Of a stretch of DNA of 64,000 nucleotides, positions 36,487-46,700 are shown one piece after another. The position numbers were made by a program, and so were the translations under genes. Below the pieces are notes generated by a model. It searched no databases. It was not told where the DNA came from and saw nothing but the letters and a program-made list of their open reading frames with translations. The DNA lies in contig NZ_FOIJ01000005.1 in the NCBI RefSeq assembly GCF_900111745.1, positions 404,533-468,532 of the forward strand. Direction: 5' to 3'. The stretch's first letter is position 1; each line of letters starts with the position of its first letter. Source of the stretch: Stigmatella erecta (lineage in GTDB: Bacteria > Myxococcota > Myxococcia > Myxococcales > Myxococcaceae).

Positions 36487-37356
36487 ATGCGCGAAATCGT
36501 CGAGTTCCGCATCGCCGAGGAGCGTGCGCAGCAGTTCTTGGAATCCGATCTAGGGGTGCGGCTTGGGGATTCTATTCGGAAAGTGGTATTGCCCCTGAAT
36601 GACGAGCGCGTTCAGCGGATCGGAAAGCTTGAGCAAGAGCACCAACGAAAAGGCCGTGCCTTCTTCACCTACTGGCAGATTCATCGGCGTTACTCGAAAG
36701 GCGAACTTCAGTCGGCGGAATTGCTGAAGCTGGTGCTTCGCGCGCACTTCGAGCCTACAGGCGCCATGTGCGGTACGGTGTACGATGAATCGCGCGAGTG
36801 TAGACACTGCGGGGCAGGGACTCGGCAGCTGTCGGACCTCATCCTTGATGCCCGCAGCCTCCCCAAGGGCAAGGACATTGCTCGCTCCATTGCTGGGGAG
36901 ATTGTTGTCTCCTCTAGGCTGGTGGAGGCCTGCCGAGAGCATGGGATTAGAGGAGCGGAGTTTCGGCCTGTGATGCACCGAGGAAGCAAGGGACTCAAGC
37001 CCTCAAGTTGGAGTCAGCTCGTCATGACGTCCAAGCCGCTGCGGCTCACTGGCACGACTGTGACTGGCAATGACCTCTTCGATCTAGACGAGAAGAACGA
37101 GTACCGGTGTCCCCAAGGGCATACAGCGGGGCTACGCCAGATTTCCGAGCTGTATGTGCAGCGGAGAAGCTGGGACGGGAGCGACTGGTGCCGTACGGAC
37201 AAGCTATTGGGTCTTCGCCGCGGAGAACTGCGCCCGGAGCCGAAGGTTTTGATCTCCCAGAAGTTGTGCCAGTTACTCGTGGGCATGAAGGCCAAGGGCT
37301 TCGAGATTGAGATGGCTCATGTCGAAGGACCGCGACTGAGCGTCCTGTCACCTTGA
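36487..37356 (+). CDS. Zinc-ribbon (CxxCG) protein, immunity-like
   Basis: 289 residues from ATG 36487; the longer open frame upstream overlaps the broken lipoprotein. It has a CxxCG knuckle (ESRECRHCGAG, about residue 102) and a second Cys/His site (EYRCPQGHTAG, about 207), and ends with VLISQKLCQLLVGMKAKGFEIEMAHVEG. This resembles the CxxCG-motif proteins that accompany myxobacterial SitA toxins, but the family match is not firm. With its lipoprotein partner broken, it would be an orphan immunity gene. GC is lower than in the core region. Confidence 0.5.
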   Translation: MREIVEFRIAEERAQQFLESDLGVRLGDSIRKVVLPLNDERVQRIGKLEQEHQRKGRAFFTYWQIHRRYSKGELQSAELLKLVLRAHFEPTGAMCGTVYDESRECRHCGAGTRQLSDLILDARSLPKGKDIARSIAGEIVVSSRLVEACREHGIRGAEFRPVMHRGSKGLKPSSWSQLVMTSKPLRLTGTTVTGNDLFDLDEKNEYRCPQGHTAGLRQISELYVQRRSWDGSDWCRTDKLLGLRRGELRPEPKVLISQKLCQLLVGMKAKGFEIEMAHVEGPRLSVLSP

Positions 37357-37360
37357 AATG

Positions 37361-37443
37361 GGAGGCGGCGGGTTTCGAACCCGCACCGGGCAGTGCGAAA
37401 CTCCCAGCGGTATCGCGCCCTTACCTCGTAACCGCCCGGAATG
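37361..37443 (-). repeat. tRNA/tmRNA 3'-end-like fragment R4 (candidate att site)
   Basis: Read on the minus strand it starts ATTCCGGGCGGTTACGAGG and ends with the T-arm GCGGGTTCGAAACCCGC and CGCCTCC. It is the same length (83 bases) as R2 and R5 and nearly identical to R5. It lies four bases after the stop of the immunity-like gene. An IS5-family remnant has landed immediately beside it. Confidence 0.65.
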
Positions 37444-37447
37444 CTTA

Positions 37448-37599
37448 GAGACTATCAGCAGGCTTCTCTGGGTGCCTTTCTTGGCCCGGTCCGTTGGGTT
37501 GGGGCCGGTCTTCTTCCCACCCAGCGGGGCTTTGGGCATCGCCCTGCCCAGGCTCGTCCACTTCCACTCAATGCCCCTCATCTGCACTGGGATAGTCTC
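37448..37599 (-). mobile_element. IS5-family (IS427-like) deletion remnant
   Basis: 152 bases bounded by GAGACTATC at the left and its inverted copy GATAGTCTC at the right, flanked by TTA and TGA. The inside, on the minus strand, encodes MRGIEWKWTSLGRAMPKAPLGG-type transposase residues and TGPNPTDRAKKG. This is the same protein segment as in the IS at 63,548-64,000, so it is an internally deleted copy of that element. Some residues differ (GAMTKAP there, RAMPKAP here). Confidence 0.7.
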
Positions 37600-37612
37600 T
37601 GAGGCATAGAGA

Positions 37613-39031
37613 CTACAGCGGCTCGGTCAACCCAGGCGGACAGGTGAACGTGGCTGGTACAGACCAGAGCTGTTCCAAGCCGGTGTCGTCGGTGGCAGGG
37701 AAGAACACGCGGTTACCCGCTCGGACGAACGGCTCCGGGCCGAGTCCATCCACCATGCGGACGTTGACGTTCGCCAACTGCCCGGTCGTCGCTGCCGTGC
37801 CCTGGGTGAACCAGGGCCTACTGGTGTTGTCCGTGCCGTTTGATTTGAGGAACAGGACGGAGCCTGTCCCGGTGGCGAACACGGGCGATTCGTTCATGTC
37901 AGTCCCAGGCAACAAGCGGCGGAGTTCGCGGGTCCCCTTGGCTGTTCCATTCGTCACCCAAAGCCTCACGTCGCTGGGCCAGGAACTCAGTGTGGTGATC
38001 GCCACCGAAAAGTAGATGGCCTCCCCGGAGATTGTTGCCCGCAGGACTTGGGGCGACTCATCCTCGTTGTCGACCGGGAGGGTGGTGACAAGCGTCCTGC
38101 CACCGCCGCTCAGCGAGAGGCTGTAGAGATGCGCATAGGAGGCTACGTAGGCCTTCGAGCCCAGCCTTCCCAGGAGGCGGAGGATGGGATAACCGCCGAA
38201 CGTGTCCAACCGGAGGGTCCCGGCGGCCGTGCCATCCGTCTTCCACACCTCTCTGTTCGGACCATCATCCAGGATGAACAGGCCTTCGTCCTTTGCCAGG
38301 CTCACCTGGCTGGTGAACACACGCTCCGCGTCCAGATGCTTGAGGGAGAAGGTCCCCGCCTGGGTACCGTCAGTGCGCCACAGGGTCGTGGGTCCGCCTT
38401 GAGACCGGAAGAAGAGCAAGGCGTTTCCGACCTGAAAGATACTGTTGTAGTAGAGATTCAAGACATCGGGGAAGTTCGCCACCACCACCGTGCCCTGGCT
38501 CGTTCCGTCCGAGCTCCACACCTCTGTCCCCTGCAGTGTCTCGTGGAAGAAGACCAGCCGGCCGTTGAGGGTGGCCATACTTCGCAGCGAGTCGCCGTAG
38601 AAGCCCGGGGTGAAGTCCTTGACGAGCCGGGTTCCACTCGAAGTCCCGTCGCTGGCCCAAAGCTGCGTCATCCCCGTGTTCCGGTCATAGAGCGGGACGA
38701 AGAGCGTGTTGCCCAGCGCCGCCGGGGCCCCGTCAGGGAAGACTCCCTCTGGAAACACCTTCACCTGGACGGTGCCCGTCTCCGTGCCATTGCTGCGCCA
38801 CAACACCGTGCCGCCGCCCCAAGGGACGGTGAAGTAGAGCGTCCCCTGGACATCCGTGAGGCCTTCCAGGAGGGTGTAGGGCTGGGTCCCTGGTGGATTG
38901 ACGACCCGGGTTCGTGACGCCACCCCAGGAGGACAGGCCTGGGCCTTCACCTCACGGGGGGGCTCCTGGAAGCCACCACAGCCCACCGCCACCCATGCCA
39001 ACACCATTCCAACACCATTCCTGACACGCAT
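37613..39031 (-). CDS. ELWxxDGTxxGT-type repeat lipoprotein
   Basis: 472-residue exported lipoprotein (VLAWVAVGCGG, Cys18). The mature part is made of repeats of about 45-50 residues, each with a motif like LWASDGTSSGT, VWSSDGTSQGT, LWRTDGTQAGT or VWKTDGTAAGT, which suggests a beta-propeller. Such proteins are abundant in myxobacteria; the function is unknown, probably surface binding. It is encoded alone. Confidence 0.85.
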   Translation of the reverse strand: MRVRNGVGMVLAWVAVGCGGFQEPPREVKAQACPPGVASRTRVVNPPGTQPYTLLEGLTDVQGTLYFTVPWGGGTVLWRSNGTETGTVQVKVFPEGVFPDGAPAALGNTLFVPLYDRNTGMTQLWASDGTSSGTRLVKDFTPGFYGDSLRSMATLNGRLVFFHETLQGTEVWSSDGTSQGTVVVANFPDVLNLYYNSIFQVGNALLFFRSQGGPTTLWRTDGTQAGTFSLKHLDAERVFTSQVSLAKDEGLFILDDGPNREVWKTDGTAAGTLRLDTFGGYPILRLLGRLGSKAYVASYAHLYSLSLSGGGRTLVTTLPVDNEDESPQVLRATISGEAIYFSVAITTLSSWPSDVRLWVTNGTAKGTRELRRLLPGTDMNESPVFATGTGSVLFLKSNGTDNTSRPWFTQGTAATTGQLANVNVRMVDGLGPEPFVRAGNRVFFPATDDTGLEQLWSVPATFTCPPGLTEPL

Positions 39032-39190
39032 GTCCGCTCCCTCCCCTCAAGGAAAGGAAGCTAGGGAGTGAGGAATTGCTCCTCAAGAGAGGTCCGGAGA
39101 GGATGGGCGTGCTTTAGTTCAATTCTGTTGGTTTGGGCTCCGCTTGGGTGGGGCCGCCCGAAGTTCATGGCAAGGATTGATTGAATTGCT

Positions 39191-39487
39191 TTGGGGGAGG
39201 ATCGGTTCAGCGACTGTCAGTCGAGGAAGCTCCCTCAAGCAGGGGCGGAGCAGGGGTTGGAGGAGCCGAGGAAGAAGGGCACACCCCGTTTGGACTGGGC
39301 CGGGCTGCTGAAAAGGACGTTCGCCCTGGATGTGTTGGCGTGCTGGAGGTGTGGAGGCAGGCTGAAGGGTGTTGGCGTCCGTGAAGGGAGCAGGAGGGGT
39401 GAGAGCGATTGAGGAGCACCTGGCGTTGCCCCCGGCGAGTGCGCACCTGGCCCCTGCGCGAGGGCCGCCCCAGAGCGCGGGGTGTTG
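39191..39487 (+). pseudogene. IS91-family transposase C-terminal remnant
   Basis: The frame contains RLDWAGLLKRTFALDVLACWRCGGRL, the C-terminal zinc-knuckle region common in IS91/IS801-type transposases. After GRLKGVGV the reading shifts frame and continues as VRAIEEHLALPPASAHLAPARGPPQ to a stop at 39,485-39,487. The rest of the transposase is missing. It is a dead remnant. Confidence 0.65.
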
Positions 39488-39585
39488 AAGCACAAGCCGC
39501 CCCAGCCAGCCAAGAGAGCCAGGCCCCTGCCGCGCCCCGCCTGGGAAGGCGGCTGGGCTGGGCAGGCGTGTGTCTGCTGGAGGCG

Positions 39586-39810
39586 GTGACATCGTGGTTA
39601 GAGATTTTCCCGGTAGAAAAGGGTAGACGTGCGAAGCTCTGGTTTGGTCCGGCATTTGGGGGCACCTCGTTCGTCTATGCGAGTGTGCGGGCCTCCGTGA
39701 GAACTGCTCGTGTGGAGATGCGAGGAGGGGAGTGGGAATACCGAGATGCCGTCAGTGACGAGGTGTTGGACTTTTTCGCGCCGTTTGATGATTCTTTCGA
39801 TGGGAGTTGA
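39586..39810 (+). CDS. Hypothetical protein, possibly truncated (74 aa)
   Basis: From GTG 39586 the frame reads TSWLEIFPVEKGRRAKLWFG and ends EVLDFFAPFDDSFDGS. It is acidic at the C-terminus and looks coding, and it is less GC-rich than the upstream IS91 remnant. No family was recognised. It may be the 3' part of a longer gene cut by the IS91 remnant, or an immunity-type small protein next to the CPCC gene 42 bases downstream. Confidence 0.4.
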   Translation: MTSWLEIFPVEKGRRAKLWFGPAFGGTSFVYASVRASVRTARVEMRGGEWEYRDAVSDEVLDFFAPFDDSFDGS

Positions 39811-39852
39811 GCCGGCGCCGAACTGGTTCCGAGTCATACGCAGAGGGGCGCC

Positions 39853-40283
39853 ATGAAACGCGATGAGTTGATCGCACAAATTTCTCAGCGGGAAACTGCT
39901 TCACTCTCTGTTGAGGAGAGGAGGAGCATGCTTCTGGGTTGGTGGCGCTTGGGGCCAGAAGACCGTGAATGGACTTCTCTCCCTTCTCAGCTCCAAGAAG
40001 AGATGCAATCCAGCGACGAGCCTGGAGAGCCACATGAGCCCCGGTACGAACCGTTGCTCGCTGTGGGAATCGCTCCAGAACACTTCCTGAGCGCGGGGGG
40101 TACACGATTTGTAGCGTGTGCTTCTGGGAGGACGATGGCTCGGATGTTCCCGTCCACTACAGCTCGCCCAACCATATGACTCTTCTTGAGGGGCGTGAAA
40201 ACTTCTTGCTCCATGGCAGTTGTTCAAGCAGTGCGGCTTCATCAGGATGGATCGGCCGCATGCCGGGGGACGCCTATGAGTGA
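39853..40283 (+). pseudogene. CPCC-type cysteine-rich protein gene, frameshifted
   Basis: ATG 39853 opens MKRDELIAQISQRETASLSV and stays in frame to about 40,060. The CPCC-domain part is in another frame: RCGNRSRTLPERGGYTICSV, CFWEDDGSDVPVHYSSPNH, then LLEGRENFLLHGSC, ending at TGA 40,281-40,283. A single indel near 40,040-40,070 would restore one protein of about 142 residues. CPCC proteins are often found near toxin/immunity loci. This copy looks inactivated, unless the indel is a sequencing error. Confidence 0.6.
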
Positions 40284-40416
40284 GCGATGCGCTCGATGCC
40301 AACGCCCGCGCGCTCCTCGGGCTCGGCCAGGCGCCGCGCGTTCGCGACCTGTCGGATGGCCATCGAACGTACCTACCGTGGCACCGTGACCGTGTGTTCC
40401 AGAAGGGAGGCGCATC

Positions 40417-40478
40417 GTGGGATTTGGGCCCACTGCGTGACTGCCCGCGATGGTCGCGTGACCATCCAGGAGGTCACG
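40417..40478 (-). repeat. 62-base inverted-repeat copy, left
   Basis: Its reverse complement matches 53,701-53,762 at 58 of 62 positions (CGTGACCTCCTGGATGGTCA and onward to CCCAAATCCCAC). It contains a 5-base-stem hairpin, GTGGG...CCCAC, that looks T-arm-like. The two copies face each other across the NRPS and the lipoprotein gene. The right copy lies just upstream of a DUF2381-type start, so this may be a conserved gene leader rather than a recombination site. Confidence 0.6.
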
Positions 40479-40485
40479 CACCTCA

Positions 40486-40607
40486 CCGGTTTTGTGGCTC
40501 TCCCGCAGTTTGTGTGGATCCTGGGTGCATGCGGATGTCTGCACGCTGGGGACTCGCCTGCTCACTGCTGCTGAACCACACGAAGTGCGGGAGAGCCGGT
40601 TTTGTGG
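40486..40607 (+). mobile_element. MITE-like element: 98 bases with 20-base TIRs and 12-base direct repeats
   Basis: The sequence CCGGTTTTGTGG occurs at 40,486-40,497 and again, identical, at 40,596-40,607. The 98 bases between start CTCTCCCGCAGTTTGTGTGG and end with its inverted copy (18 of 20 positions). This is the structure of a non-autonomous insertion with target duplication; 10-12 base duplications are known for IS231-like (IS4 family) elements. It lies 133 bases before the NRPS start and could influence its expression. No transposase is inside. Confidence 0.7.
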
Positions 40608-40740
40608 ACGGCCCCTGGCGAGAGGGTTTTCCACCGCAAGGTGCGCCGAAGCGGGAAATCGCGAATTTGATTTGTGCAAATACAATTTGTGGTACAGGCG
40701 TGACCGCTGGCCAACGCAAGCTGGTGAGGGGCTCGCCCAC

Positions 40741-43700
40741 GTGGTCGACCAGAGCGCTGAATTCGAACTGTCCGATGCCCAGGCCGGTGTGTGGCTCGCC
40801 GAGCGCGCCGGGCACAGCCGTCCCGGTTCCTACCAGTGGGCCGAGTACCTGGACCTGTGCGGGACCGTCCGGACCGACCTGCTGACCGCCGCGCTCACGC
40901 GGGCCGCCTCCGAGTGCGAGGCGATCCGGGTGGTCTTCGAGGAGACGGCCGATTCCCTTCCCCGGCAACGGGTCCTGGACTCCGCCGAACCCCGGGTGAC
41001 CACCGTGGACTTCCGGGAGGCCGCGGATCCTGTCGCCTCGGCGCGGGCGTGGATGGCGGAGCGCCTCGCGGCGGCGGGCGAGGAGCTGTTCCTGGGGGCC
41101 GTGCTACGGCTGGCCGAGGAGCGGCAGTGGGTGTTCCTGCGGGTGCACCACATCGCCCTCGACGGTGCGGGCCTGGCGCTGCTCGTGCAGCGCGTGGCCG
41201 AGCTCTACGAAGGCCTGCGGGAAGGGCTCGCCGTCTCCGGGCCCAGGTGGGCCGCCCTGGCCGAGGTGCCCTCGGCGGAGCAGGCGTATCGCGGCTCGGC
41301 CGCGTTGGCCGAGGACCGCGCGTGGTGGCTCGCACGGCTGGCCGGCCGGCCGGAGCCGGTGGTGATCGGATCGCGCGCCGCGCCCGCCGCCGAGGCCTCG
41401 GTGCGGTGGACCCGGGTGCTGGCGGACGTGGAGTTTGCCCGGCTGCGGCAGGGCTCCGAGCGGTTGGGGACGCGGTGGTCCCGCGTGGTCGCCGCAGCCA
41501 CCGCCGTGCACGTGCAGGCCGTCACCGGGCAGTCGGACTTGCTGCTCAGCCTGCCTGTCTCCGGCCGCGCGGCGGACGTGGCCGTGCCCGCCATGACGGC
41601 CAACGTGGTGCCCCTGCGCGTCCGCGTCAACCTGGCGGGAACCGTGGGCGGGCTGCTCCAGGAGGTGTCGGGGCAGCTGAGCGCCATCCGGCCGCGGCAG
41701 CGGTACCGGGGCGAACGCCTGCGGCGTGAGCTGGGGCTGCCGGAGGATGGGCGGAAGTTCTTCGGACCGGTGCTCAACATCCAGCGGTTCGACCACGTGC
41801 TGCGCTTCGGCTCAGCGACGGTGACCGTGCACAACCTCCAGGCCCCGCCGTCGGAGGACCTGTCCGTGGTGGCCTACGACCGGGGTGACGGCAGGCTGCG
41901 CCTGGACTTCGATGCCAACCCCACCACGTGCTCCCCCACGCGGCTGCGGGAGCTGGGCGAGCGGTTCGAGCACGTGCTGTGGCAGTTGGTCGAGGCCACC
42001 CCGGATACGCCCCTGGCCGGCATCCAGCCCACCACGGCCGCCGAGCGCGCGCACCTGACCGCCCTGGGCACCGGGGCCGGACAGGCGGTGCGAGCCCTCT
42101 CGGTGCCTGCGGCCTTCGCCGCACGGGTCCGTCAACAGCCAGAGGCCGGTGCCGTGCACTGCCCGGCGACCGGGCGGCGGCTGACCTACCGCGACCTGGA
42201 CGCGCGCGCCACCGCCCTGGCTGCCCGGCTCGCCGGGGCGGGGGCCGGGCCGGGCCGCAACGTCGCGTTGCTGCTGCCGCGCTCGGTGGACCTGGTGGTC
42301 GCCGTGCTCGCCGTCCTCAAGTCCGGCGCGGCCTACGTGCCCCTGCACGCCGAGGACCCGCCGCCCCGGCGCGCGGCCGTGCTCGGCGACTCCGGGGCCC
42401 GGCTGCTGCTCACCGGCCAGGCGGACGCGACGGCCCCCGGTCTGCGCGTGCTGACCGTTCACGGCACCGGCCCGGGCGCCGCGTGCCCGGAGGCTGGCGG
42501 GCACGACCTGGCCTGCGTCATGTTCACTTCGGGTTCCACCGGCACGCCCAAGGGCGTCGCCGTCACCCACGCCAACCTGGTCAGCCTCGCCTCCGACCGC
42601 TGGTGGACCGAGGGCGGGGCCGAGCGGGTGCTGCTGCACTCCCCGCAGGCCTTCGACGCGATCAACCTGGAGCTGTGGGTCCCGCTGCTCACCGGCGGCG
42701 AGATCGTGCTCGCCCCGCCCGGCAGGCTCGACCCCGGTGAGCTGACCCGCGTCATCACCACCGCCGGGGTCACCGGGATGTGGCTCACCGCCGGGCTGTT
42801 CAACGCGATTGCCACCCAGGATCCGCGCTGCCTCGCCGGGCTGCGCCAGGTGTGGACCGGCGGTGACGTGGTCTCTCCCGCCGCCGTGCGAGCCGTGCAG
42901 CAGGCGCTGCCCGGGCTCACCGTCGTCAACGGCTACGGCCCGACCGAGACCACCGTCTTCGCCACCCGCTACCCCGCGGGCCCGGTCGCCGGCGTGGTCC
43001 CCATCGGCCGGCCCCTCGACGGCGCCCGGGTGCTCCTCCTCGACGAGGCCATGCGCCCCGTACCGCCCGGCACCACCGGCGAGGTCTACCTGGGGGGCGC
43101 GGGAGTCGCCCTGGGCTACCTGAACCGGCCGGGTGCCACCGCCGAGCGCTTCCTGCCCGATCCGTCCGGTCCGCCCGGTGCCCGCGTCTATCGCACCGGC
43201 GACCTGGCCCGCTGGAACGCCGACGGGCAGTTGGAGTTCGCCGGGCGCGCCGACGGCCAGGTCAAACTGCGCGGCTTCCGGGTCGAGCTCGGGGAGGTGG
43301 ACGCCGCGCTGCTGGCCCAGCCGGGGGTGCGGCAGGCAGCGACCGTGCTGCGCGAGGGCCGCCTGGTCTCCTACGTCGTCGGCGAGGTTTCCGACGGGCT
43401 GCTCGCCAGGCTCGGTGAGCGGTTGCCGCCGTTCCTGGTGCCCTCGGCCGTGGTGGGGCTGGCCTCGCTGCCGTTGACCCGCAACGGGAAACTCGACCGC
43501 GCCGCCCTGCCTGACCCCACGGCCCCCGCCCCCGAGCCGGTGCGCGCCACCGGCTCGGCCGCCGAGCGGACCCTCGCGAAGCTGTTCGCGCAGGTGCTCG
43601 GCCGGGCCGAGGTGCCCGTGGACGGGGACTTCTTTCAGCTCGGCGGCGACAGCATCCGGGCCATTCAGCTCGCCGCCGCCGCACAGCGCGCCGGGCTGGC

Positions 43701-46700
43701 CGTCAGCACCTCCGACGTCTTCCGCGCCCCGACCGTCACCGCACTGGCCAAGGGCCTCGCGCTGCCCGCCGCGCGCGGCCGCGGCCTGGCACCCGGCGAT
43801 CCCAGCGACCCGACCGTGCCGCTCACCCCGGTCATGCACTGGCTGCGCGGCCGGGGCGCGCCGGACAACGGGTTCGTCCAGTCGATGACCGTGCGCACCC
43901 CAGCCGGGTGCACGGCCATGCAGGTGCGCGCCGTGGTCCAGGCGCTGGTCGACCACCACGGCATGCTGCGCCTTGCACTGTCCGAAGTGGCGGGGGTGTG
44001 GGCGCTGCGGGTGCTGGAGCACGTCACCGTCGAGCTGGACCGGCCCATCGACCTGGCCCGCGGCCACGTCCTGCACGCCACCTGGCGCGAGAATCGGCTC
44101 ACGCTGACCGCGCACCACCTGTGTGTGGACGGCGTGTCCTGGCGCATCCTGCTCGACGACCTGCACGCGGCCTGGGCGGCGGTCCGCGACGGCCGCGCCC
44201 CGAAGCTGCCCGCCACCGGCACGCCGTTCCCGCAGTGGGCGCGGGCCCTGCTCCAGCACGCCCACCACCCCGGCGTGCTGGCGGACCTGCCCCGCTGGCT
44301 CGCCCCGGTCGCGGATCCGCCGGTGGGCGACCGCGCGCTGGACCCCTCGCTGGACACCGAGGACACCCGGCAGTGGCTCTCGCTCAGCCTGGCCGCGGAC
44401 TTCCTCTCCCAGTCCGCGGCCGCCTTCGACTGCTCGGTGTATGAGCTGCTGCTGACCGCGTTCGCGCTGGCCACCGGCCCGGTGCGGGTGGAGCTGGAGG
44501 GCCACGGGCGCGAGGAGTTCGCCGACGGCCTCGACCTCTCCCGGACGGTCGGCTGGTTCACCACGCTCTATCCCGTCCAACTCGATGCGGGCTGTCACTG
44601 GCCCACCGACCCTGTCGACCTGGACGGCGCGGTCGCCCGGGTACGCGAGACCCTGAAGGGCCTGGCGCGCACAGGCTTCGGCCACGGCCTGCTGCGCCAC
44701 CTCAACCCGCAGACCGCACCGCTCCTGGCCGGGGTCGCGGCCCCTCGGTACGCGTTCAACTACCTGGGCCACTTCGACGTCAACGGAGACGGGGACTGGG
44801 CGGTGCTGCCCGAGGACACCGTGGTCGGTGCGGCCACCGGCGGACCGCTCGCGCTGGCCCATGCGGTGGAGCTGGACGCGGTGCTCGCCCAACACCCCGG
44901 CGGTCCCCGGCTGGTGGCGAACTGGTCCTGGCCGGGCCGGCTGCTCCCCCGCGAGAAGATCCGCGCGCTGGCCGAACGCTGGTTCGAGGTGCTGACCGCG
45001 CTCGGCACCCGGGGCCGGGCCCGGGCCACCGGCGCGCTGCCGCTGCCGCCGCTGGCTCAGGGGCTGCTGTTCCACTCCCTCTACGATCACGACGGCGCCG
45101 ACCCGTACCTCGTGCAGTTCGTCTTCGAGCTGGAAGGCGCGCTGGACGGGGCCGGGCTGCGCACCGCCCTGCACCGGCTGCTGTTGCGGCACCCGCAGCT
45201 GTCCGCCGGGGTGCGGCAGAGCCCGGCGGGCAGGCCGGTGCAGGTGATTGACCCGGAGTTCACCGTGCCCTGGCATGACCTGCCCGCGCATGAGGACCTG
45301 GAGGCCTTCCTGACACAGGACCGGCAGCGGCGCTTCGACCTGGCCCGCCCGCCGCTGTTCCGCGCCGCCCTGCAGCGGCGTGCCGCCGACAGGCACGTGT
45401 TCGTGCTGACCACCCACCACCTCCTGCTGGACGGCTGGTCCATGCCGATCGTGGTGAAGGAGCTATTCGGCCTGTACGCCGGGAAGCCGCTGCCCCCGGC
45501 CCCCGCCTACCGCGACTTCCTGGACTGGCTCGCCACCCGCGACCCGCACGCCGCCGAGGCGGCCTGGCGCGGCATCCTGTCCACCGTGGACGGACCGACG
45601 CTCGTCGGCGGGGCGGGCAGGCGGGGTTCGGCCTCGGCCCGGCTGCGGTGCGAGGCGGCGCTGCCCGCAGGGCTCGCCGAGGTCGCCCATCGGCATGGGG
45701 TCACCCCGAACGTGGTGATGCAGCTGGCCTGGGCCGTGCTGGTGGGCGCGCTGACCGGCAGACAGGATGTCGTCTTCGGCGCGACGGTGTCCGGCAGGCC
45801 GCCGGAGCTGCCCGGCGCGGAGGGCATCGTCGGCCTGCTGATCAACACCATCCCGGTCCGGGTGGGACTGGCCCCGGCCCGCACGGTCGCGGACGCACTG
45901 GCCGCACTGCGCGAGCGGCAGCTGGCCGTGCTGGACCACCAGCATGTGGACCTGACACGACTGCAGGCCCTGGCCGGGCAGGGGGAGCTGTTCGACACGG
46001 TGGTGGTGTTCGAGAACTACCCCCTGGAAGAGGAGGCGCTGCCCGGTCTGGTGCTGCGCAACGCGCGGGGCTTGGACGGCACGCACTACCCGCTGACCCT
46101 CGTCGTGATGCCCGGGGAGCACGGGCGGCTGCGGCTGGACCACAGCGCCGACGTCCTCGACGCCGAGGGCGCGCGCCGGCTGCTCGCCCGGCTCGCCTCG
46201 ATCCTCGCGCAGTTCGCCGACAGGCCGGGCGCCACCCTGGGGGCGCTCGACCTGCTGCTGCCCGGCGAGCACGAGCCGGTCCCCGCCCCGGAGACCGCGC
46301 GGCGGTGCACCCTGCCCGAGCTGTTCGAGGCCCAGGTGCGGGCACGCCCGGACGCCGTGGCCGTCACCTGCGAGGGCGAGCACCTGACGTACCGCGAGCT
46401 CAACGCCCGCGCCAACCGCCTGGCCCACCACCTCGTGGCACAGGGGGCGGGCCCGGAGCGCTTGGTGGCCCTGGTGCTGCCGCGTTCGCTGGACCTGGTG
46501 GTGGCGGTGCTGGCGGTACTCAAGTCCGGCGCGGGGTACGTGCCCATGGACCCCGACCAGCCCGAGGAACGCCTGCGGCAGGTGCTCGCCGCGGTGAACC
46601 CGGTGCTGGTGCTCGACCAGGCCGGCCCGTTGGAGGAACACCCCGAGCATGACCTCGGGCCGCGCGCGGATCCGGACGGCGTCGCCTACGTCATCCACAC

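Noticed and set aside
40284..40740. 95-residue frame at 40,287-40,574 as a gene
   Set aside because: It crosses the 62-base repeat and the MITE, has no ribosome site, and Arg/Thr/Cys-rich composition without motif.
41812..45420. 1,202-residue open frame on the minus strand
   Set aside because: It lies wholly inside the NRPS gene. In very high GC DNA the antisense frame is open by chance; the residues are His/Gly/Gln/Arg-rich with no motif.
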